A DNA stretch of 36,298 nucleotides from Planctomycetota bacterium (lineage in GTDB: Bacteria > Planctomycetota > Planctomycetia > Gemmatales > Gemmataceae), in assembly GCA_016177925.1 (NCBI GenBank), contig JACOUH010000060.1, forward strand, positions 1 to 36,298, given 5' to 3'. The translations under genes were made by a program, and so were the position numbers. Below are positions 31,221-36,298 of this stretch, one piece after another; position 1 is the stretch's first letter; every line of letters begins with the position of its first letter. Below the pieces are notes generated by a model. It had not been told where the DNA came from and did no database searches. It was given only the letters and a program-made list of their open reading frames with translations.

Positions 31221-33566
31221 TCACTTCTTGAGCACGCTGAGGGTGAAGTTGGGCGACAGGCGCGTTGCGTTGCCGGCCGCCGTCGCGATGCCGGCGACCT
31301 GGACGTCCGCCTTGTTGCCCGCCACCGCATTGCCCGCCGCCGTCACTTCGACCTCCGCGACAACCTGTCCCTGTGCGATCGTCGCCTTGGTGGCGCTCAC
31401 GTTCGCCGGCAGGTTGCGCACCTCCACCACGATCGGCCCCTGGTAGGTCCGTCGCGTCGCCGTCACCTTCAGTTTTGCCTTCGCCCCCGTCGCCAGTTGC
31501 AACAGCGCCGGCTCGACCTTGAGATCGAAGGGCACCAGGGCGAGGACCAGGGACACGGGGGTCGTGTTCGCAGATACGTCGGCGCCCTGGAAGCGAGCCC
31601 GGCCGGTGAAGGTCACGCCGAACTGTCCGGGGGGGGCTTTGGGCACCGGGACAAACTGCACCTTCACCTCGTTCTGTCCCTTGGGAATGTTCTTCAGCAT
31701 GGGCTTGACGGTCGGCGGCAGGCCGGCGACGCCCAGTACAATCTCGTCGACGAAACCGGGAGTGCGAATCGCCGTCACGGTCGCGGTGATCGGCTGGCCC
31801 GGCATTGTCTGCGGGGCGTCAAATTTCGCGGCCAGCGTGAACGGCGGCTTCAACTTGATCGCCACGCCAAGGTTGGTCTCGTACTGCGGCGGCGGATACG
31901 GTAGGTTGGCGAGGGTCAGGTTCAACACGCTCCTGGCCGTGGCGGTCCGCACCACCGTCTTGCCGGCGACCGTCGCTTTGCCCTGGATGAGGAAGGGCAT
32001 CGGCCCCATTTGTGCGTCCGGTTTGACGGTGACGGTCAGCGTTGCCACGGGCGCCGCCGGGTTCGGCGCCGCAGTGGCCGGGATGGTCACCTTGCCGGTC
32101 AGGTTCGGGCTGCCAAGGACGCTCACCTCGATCGGGGCCGCGAACTCGCGGCGCGTGAGGAAGATCGGCGTCGAGAACGTCCCACCCGGGGCGGCGTCGA
32201 AACGGTCCAGCCGCACGGAGATGTCGAAGCTCGGCTCGTAGGGCGCAATCGTCAGGTGATAGGTCTCCTCCGGTCCGCCCCAGTAGTGCAGGTGCTCGAC
32301 GGCCAGCACCAGGTCGCCGTCGGCTGGCGCGGTGTAGTCGATGCGCGGCGGCAGCGCTGGATTGTTCGTTGCCAGTTGCCCGCCCTTGGCGTCCTTGAGG
32401 ACCATGTAGACCTCGGTTGGCGAGAACCACTCCTGCGTCTGCGCCTCGATGGCGATCCGCTGTCCCTTCTTGAGTGCGAAGACGTAGTGATCGACGTCTC
32501 CCTTCTCCAGAAAGCGCCCGCTCACGCCGCACGGCATCTGAACGCGTGTCGCCTTGGCCAGCTCGTTGTTCGGTTCCTGTTCTGTCACTTCGTTCAGGTC
32601 GCTCAGCGCCAGGGCGACCGGCCAGCCGTGCAGTCCGCTTGCGCCCTTCGGGGCCAGCCAGAGCGTGTGGATCAGCGGATCGCTGGGGGCAGCCACATCG
32701 ACGGCGGCAACGCCCTCGACGGCCGGGCCGGCAAAGGCAACCTTGGTCTTGCTGCCGCGCTTGACGGCGAGCGGATAAGGGGTGGTAGCGCAAGGGAAAT
32801 CGCCGATGCGCAGGCGATAGTGGAAGTCAGGACCGCCGTGGTAGGAGACGTCGCGCACCTCGACGAGGTAGTCGCCGGCCTCCTTGAAGGTGTAGGTCAG
32901 GCGCGGGTCGGTCTGCAGGCCAGGGGCGTCGTTGCTGTGCCCGCCGGACAGTTCGTGGCCTTGCGCATCGTACAGTTGCAGCTGCGGGTCAAAGGCACTG
33001 CCCAGGCGCCGGCCGAGCACGTCGAAGCTCAAGCGCTGCCCGGCCTTGACCGACACCTTAAAATAATCACTGACCTCTGCGTCGGCACGACCGACCACAA
33101 CGCACGGCACCTTCACGGCCTGGGCGGTGCTGGCGGCATGGTTGGTGGCCTCCTCCATCACCTGGGGTAAATCGTCGATGCAGAAGGGACGCAGGTTCGA
33201 CATGCCGCGCGTCGTCGCCAGCCGAAGGCTATGGAAACCCAGTTCGGCGTTCGCGTGTACCTCCAGCACGACACGCAACTTGGCGTTGTCCTTGCCGTTA
33301 TTCGCGTCCGTGGGGATCGTCACCTTGGCGGGGAAGCTGGTCCACAGCCCCGTCGGCTCGGCCAGGTTGGTCCCGGTCAGCGTCAGTTCGAGCTTCGTTC
33401 CGCGCTGCATGCCGAGCGGGACGACCGGGGCGAGCGTCGGTGCCTGCGGGTTGGCTGGCAGGGGCGGAGCGGGCACCTGGGCGCCGCTCCGCGCGGCCGG
33501 CAGTGCGAGGGCGGCGGCGCAGCTGAGGGAAATCAGAGATAGGAAGACTGGTCGCTTGACAAACAT
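31221..33566 (-). CDS. Secreted PPC-domain protein
   Basis: This 781-residue exported protein has a signal peptide at residues 1-29 (SLISLSCAAALALPAARSGA). At least two PPC (pre-peptidase C-terminal-like) beta domains are visible: about 145-250 (VSDYFKVSVKAGQRLSFDVL, TYTFKEAGDYLVEVRDVSYHG) and about 335-440 (GDVDHYVFALKKGQRIAIEA, DYTAPADGDLVLAVEHLHYWG). The C-terminal 330 residues are Ig-like beta units rich in Pro and Val. No enzyme motif is evident. In architecture it matches the C-terminal part of the protein at 25887-29411 and probably belongs to the same surface-protein class. The start ATG 33566 begins the signal peptide. Confidence 0.88.
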   Translation of the reverse strand: MFVKRPVFLSLISLSCAAALALPAARSGAQVPAPPLPANPQAPTLAPVVPLGMQRGTKLELTLTGTNLAEPTGLWTSFPAKVTIPTDANNGKDNAKLRVVLEVHANAELGFHSLRLATTRGMSNLRPFCIDDLPQVMEEATNHAASTAQAVKVPCVVVGRADAEVSDYFKVSVKAGQRLSFDVLGRRLGSAFDPQLQLYDAQGHELSGGHSNDAPGLQTDPRLTYTFKEAGDYLVEVRDVSYHGGPDFHYRLRIGDFPCATTPYPLAVKRGSKTKVAFAGPAVEGVAAVDVAAPSDPLIHTLWLAPKGASGLHGWPVALALSDLNEVTEQEPNNELAKATRVQMPCGVSGRFLEKGDVDHYVFALKKGQRIAIEAQTQEWFSPTEVYMVLKDAKGGQLATNNPALPPRIDYTAPADGDLVLAVEHLHYWGGPEETYHLTIAPYEPSFDISVRLDRFDAAPGGTFSTPIFLTRREFAAPIEVSVLGSPNLTGKVTIPATAAPNPAAPVATLTVTVKPDAQMGPMPFLIQGKATVAGKTVVRTATARSVLNLTLANLPYPPPQYETNLGVAIKLKPPFTLAAKFDAPQTMPGQPITATVTAIRTPGFVDEIVLGVAGLPPTVKPMLKNIPKGQNEVKVQFVPVPKAPPGQFGVTFTGRARFQGADVSANTTPVSLVLALVPFDLKVEPALLQLATGAKAKLKVTATRRTYQGPIVVEVRNLPANVSATKATIAQGQVVAEVEVTAAGNAVAGNKADVQVAGIATAAGNATRLSPNFTLSVLKK

Positions 33567-33716
33567 GCTGTTCCTCGGTCGGCGGGGGGCTCAGGGGGTA
33601 AAAAAAGGTCCAAAGCGACACCTCGTTGTGGCACGCGGGTTTTCCCTGTGCTAAGGTGTCGATGGGGCATTTGGTGATGATAGCTGGCCCGCCGGACCGG
33701 GGAAAGCACAAATCGG

Positions 33717-33785
33717 AAGGATGAAGGATGAAGGATGAAGGATGAACAAAACTTGTTCATCCTTCATCCTTCATCCTTCATCCTT
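33717..33785. repeat. Heptamer (AAGGATG) array forming a perfect hairpin
   Basis: Four AAGGATG units on one side (33717-33749) and their exact complement (33753-33785) give 33 perfect base pairs around a 3-base loop. It lies between the divergent PPC gene and FHA-GAF-HD-GYP gene, ending 18 bases before the latter's GTG and just before its ribosome binding site. Confidence 0.92.
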
Positions 33786-33802
33786 TCCTGGAGGGGGTCG
33801 CT

Positions 33803-35410
33803 GTGAAGCGGTGTATCCGCTTAAAAGGTCTCAACGGGTCCATCAAGGGCCGGTGCTGGGAGTCGCCTGACCTCCTCCGGGTCGGTCGCCTCGACCCGCT
33901 CGAGATCGTGCTCGACGACAACTCGGTCAGCCGCTACCACGCAGAGATACGCATGACCGAGCGGGGCTGGCGCATCCGCGACCTGGGCAGCACCAATGGC
34001 ACGCGCCTCAACGGCGTCCGCCTGGGCACGGGGCAGTGGCCGCTGCAGGAGCGCGACCTGCTGCAATTCGGCGAGGTCGCGGTCGTCGTCGAGGCCCTCG
34101 TCGACCAGCACGCTCCCGAGCCCGAGCACGCGGGCGACAACATGCGTATCGAGGCGACCTCGCGCTCCTCGTGGGACGAGGCCCTCGCGCACCTGGCCTT
34201 CGATAGCGACCGCCGCCCGCGCGCCGGCGAACAGCTGCTGGCCCTGGTGCGGGCCGGCCATCATCTCGGCCACATCGAGCGGGAGGAAGAGCTGCTGCAG
34301 TCGATCTTGCAGGACGCTGTGTGCGTCCTCGACGCTCAGCGCGGCGCCATCGTCCTCGCCGAGGGCTCCGACCCCGAGGGCGGGTGGGCGCTCAAGCTGC
34401 GGACCTGGGTGACCGGGCGCGGCGAGCCGCGGTCCGTCGTCGCGGGCCGCCCCTTCGACGAACTCGGCAGCGTGCAGAACGTCATCGACCGCCAGGGGAC
34501 CGGCGGGCGCTTCAGCTTCAGTCAGAGCCTTGCCCAACGGTCGTTCTCCAAGGGCGAGTCGATCCTCTGCCACCGCGTCGAGGAGGACCCGGAGCTGGCG
34601 CTGGCCAAGAGCATCGCTGAGGGAGCGATGGCGTCGGTGTTGTGCGTGCTGCTCCGCACCCCGCGGAAGCGCCTGGGCGTCCTGCACCTGGACCGCGGTC
34701 CCTGGCAGAAACCGTTCAGCCAGGACGACCTGGACCTGGCCGACGCCCTGGCCGCGAACGTCTCCGCGGGCATTGAGAGCGCCCAGCTGCTGCGCCGGCA
34801 GCGGGACCTCTTCCTGGAGACGATCACGACGCTGGCCCAAGCGGTCGAGTTGCGCGACGAGTACACCGGCGGCCACACGCACCGCGTCACGGCGTTCTCG
34901 ATGCTGCTGGCGCAGAAGCTCGGCATGTCGGATGCCGACCTGGAACTGATCCGCACCGGCACGCCGCTGCACGACATCGGCAAGATCGGCATCGCCGACG
35001 CCATCCTCGGCAAGCCGGGCAAGCTGACCGACGAGGAGTTCGAGGAAATGAAGTCGCACACGGTCAAGGGCGACGAAATTGTTGCGACCATCCGCGACTT
35101 GCACCCGATCCGTCCGATCGTTCGTTCGCACCACGAGCGCTGGGATGGTCGGGGGTATCCCGACAAGCTGGTTGGCGACGCGACCCACCCCCTGGCGCGG
35201 GTGGTGGCGGTCGCCGACGCCTTCGACGCAATGACGTCCGACCGTCCCTATCGCAAGGGCCTGCCGGTCGAGGTCGCGTTCGGCGAGATCGAGAAGGGCC
35301 TGGGCAAGCAGTTCGACCCAACCTTCGGCGCTGCCTTCCTGTCGATGCGGGAGACAATCATTCAGGAGATGCGCCTCCACGCCGCCGCCCCGACCCCCAA
35401 GAAACGATGA
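33803..35410 (+). CDS. FHA-GAF-HD-GYP signalling protein
   Basis: This 535-residue cytoplasmic regulator has an FHA domain at residues 1-100 (VGRLDPLEIVLDDNSVSRYH, DLGSTNGTRLNG), which binds phosphothreonine. A GAF domain follows at about 150-320 (LQDAVCVLDAQRGAIVLAE, VLCVLLRTPRKRLGVLHLD). The C-terminal HD-GYP domain has His358, HD (390-391, in LHDIGKIG), His443-His444 and GYP (451-453), the residues needed for cyclic di-GMP hydrolysis. It may therefore link Ser/Thr kinase signalling to c-di-GMP levels. The start is GTG 33803 with GGAGGG 8 bases upstream. A stable hairpin stands directly before the ribosome binding site. Actual phosphodiesterase activity is inferred from intact motifs. Confidence 0.93.
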   Translation: MKRCIRLKGLNGSIKGRCWESPDLLRVGRLDPLEIVLDDNSVSRYHAEIRMTERGWRIRDLGSTNGTRLNGVRLGTGQWPLQERDLLQFGEVAVVVEALVDQHAPEPEHAGDNMRIEATSRSSWDEALAHLAFDSDRRPRAGEQLLALVRAGHHLGHIEREEELLQSILQDAVCVLDAQRGAIVLAEGSDPEGGWALKLRTWVTGRGEPRSVVAGRPFDELGSVQNVIDRQGTGGRFSFSQSLAQRSFSKGESILCHRVEEDPELALAKSIAEGAMASVLCVLLRTPRKRLGVLHLDRGPWQKPFSQDDLDLADALAANVSAGIESAQLLRRQRDLFLETITTLAQAVELRDEYTGGHTHRVTAFSMLLAQKLGMSDADLELIRTGTPLHDIGKIGIADAILGKPGKLTDEEFEEMKSHTVKGDEIVATIRDLHPIRPIVRSHHERWDGRGYPDKLVGDATHPLARVVAVADAFDAMTSDRPYRKGLPVEVAFGEIEKGLGKQFDPTFGAAFLSMRETIIQEMRLHAAAPTPKKR

Positions 35411-35548
35411 ACTCAGCCATCGGCTGTCGGCTCTCGGACTCGCCTTGCCCGCGGTCAGGCTGGCCGTTATGATCCTCCCCCGTGGCGGAAGGACCAAGCC
35501 TCCGCCCTCTGCCCCGGTAGCAGTCTCTCTGATGGCTCGTTTGACTCT

Positions 35549-35722
35549 CCACGCCTCCCCGCGCCCGCAGAGGAGGCGTGGCCACATTGAAGCAGGGATG
35601 AGAGAGTGCCACGTGACTGCCACCGTCTCTACTCCACGCGTCCCTTCGCCCAGAGGGACGCGTGGCCGCATTCCCTCTGGTCACGGAACAGAGAGAGAAG
35701 GTGCCACGTGACTGCCACCGTC
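35549..35722 (+). repeat. Tandem duplication around the lpxD start
   Basis: Two units, each a hairpin (arms 35549-35558/35572-35581 and 35634-35645/35654-35665) followed by a spacer and the same 22 bases at 35606-35627 and 35701-35722, offset 95. The second 22-base copy contains the lpxD GTG start and first codons; the first copy leads nowhere. The hairpin arms share CCACGC(C/G)TCC. The remaining part of the 35411-35707 gap shows no gene. Confidence 0.82.
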
Positions 35723-36298
35723 CGCGAGCTGACGGAACTGGTTCGCGGTCGCCTCCACGGAGACGGCGACGTACTGATCCGTGACGCCCGCTCCCTCGGC
35801 GAGGCCGGCGCTGGCCACATCACCTTCGTTGAGAACGACCGGCAGGCCCGCCACCTGGCCGCTTGCCGCGCTTCCGCGGTCGTCGTCCCCGAAGACCTGC
35901 CGGTAAACGACCTCACCGTCATCCGCGTCGCCCACCCCCTGAGCGCGTTCATTACCATCGTCGAACACCTGCGGCGGGGTACCCGCGCCAGCGCGACCGC
36001 TGGCACGATGTCCGGCGAGGGCGAAACGCCGCTGGGCGTCGACCCCCGCGCCGTTGTCCACTCCAGCGCAGTCCTTGGCGAGGGCGTCAGCATCCACCCC
36101 TTTGTCAGCGTTGGCGAAGGGACGGTCCTCGGCGCCCGCTGTCGTCTCTACCCCGGCGTCGTCGTCGGCCGCCACTGCCGACTCGGCGATGACGTGACGC
36201 TGTACCCCCATGCCGTCCTGTACGATGACTGCGTGCTCGGCGACCGCGTCATCGTCCATGCGCACGCTGTCCTGGGCGCCGACGGCTTCGGCTACCGC
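35708..36298 (+). CDS. lpxD: UDP-3-O-acylglucosamine N-acyltransferase, 3' end outside window
   Basis: The frame is open to the last base; 197 residues of the usual 340 or so are visible. It catalyses the third step of lipid A synthesis, N-acylation of UDP-3-O-acyl-glucosamine, in the cytoplasm. The N-terminal uridine-binding domain (TVRELTELVRGRLHGDGDVL, ITFVENDRQARHL) is followed by hexapeptide repeats of the left-handed beta-helix (GVDPRAVVHSSAVLGEGVSI, VGEGTVLGARCRLYPGVVVG) and the typical HAHAVLGADGFGYR. The start GTG 35708 is preceded by GAGAGAAGG. Its presence indicates an LPS-type outer membrane. The region before the start is a tandem duplication. Confidence 0.93.
   Translation, partial: MTATVRELTELVRGRLHGDGDVLIRDARSLGEAGAGHITFVENDRQARHLAACRASAVVVPEDLPVNDLTVIRVAHPLSAFITIVEHLRRGTRASATAGTMSGEGETPLGVDPRAVVHSSAVLGEGVSIHPFVSVGEGTVLGARCRLYPGVVVGRHCRLGDDVTLYPHAVLYDDCVLGDRVIVHAHAVLGADGFGYR

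Noticed and set aside
33717-33785. CRISPR array
   Set aside because: The units are contiguous heptamers without spacers and form a single hairpin.
1-36298. tRNA, rRNA or selC genes, insertion-sequence transposases
   Set aside because: I looked for cloverleaf-like segments, TTC-loop motifs and transposase motifs and saw none that I could support by eye; a covariance-model search would be decisive.

Overview
The window looks like chromosomal DNA from a planctomycete, most likely of the Gemmata group (Gemmataceae). The reasons are high GC, a paired DUF1800/DUF1501 operon plus a second DUF1501 gene, a giant WD40/PPC protein with a planctomycete-type cytochrome domain, a Pkn-type Ser/Thr kinase with a large extracytoplasmic half, an FHA-GAF-HD-GYP protein, lpxD (an LPS-type outer membrane) and many intergenic hairpin repeats. 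This placement is inference from gene content.

Layout. 1-5315: SDR oxidoreductase (5' cut off), DUF1501 protein and metallophosphoesterase on the minus strand, and a secreted protein of unknown function. 5316-8227: DUF1800 and DUF1501 pair. 8228-11505: a 3.2-kb accessory segment between two 175-bp direct copies of the start of the downstream kinase gene. It carries a broken HTH gene, a nucleotidyltransferase gene and two convergent, homologous toxin-antitoxin-like pairs. 11590-17412: large Ser/Thr kinase followed closely by an S9 peptidase. 17730-25657: a thioredoxin-like gene read through an in-frame TGA, endonuclease III, a GT2/DUF2304 pair, a PEP hydrolase-family gene and two large membrane proteins. 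25887-33566: WD40/PPC protein, DAHP synthase (aroF type), a small heavy-metal-associated lipoprotein read through an in-frame TGA, and a PPC protein. 33803-36298: FHA-GAF-HD-GYP regulator and the 5' part of lpxD.

The most important result is two probable selenoproteins that standard gene calling would break. In the gene at 17730-18854 (minus), the only in-frame TGA (18609-18611) follows a Cys codon in a thioredoxin-like region, giving a Cys-Sec pair. In the gene at 30801-31145 (plus), the only internal TGA (30939-30941) stands exactly where the first Cys of the metal-binding motif GMTCxxC belongs, giving GMT-Sec-A-S-C. Each TGA is followed at a suitable distance by a hairpin with the geometry of a bacterial SECIS element. 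Both products carry export signals, suggesting Sec-based redox or metal chemistry outside the cytoplasm. No selA, selB, selC or selD is present in this window, so the Sec machinery must be sought elsewhere in the genome.

The second theme is repeats. At least five families of imperfect palindromes sit between genes, and one perfect palindrome lies inside a reading frame. Two families occur twice in the window.
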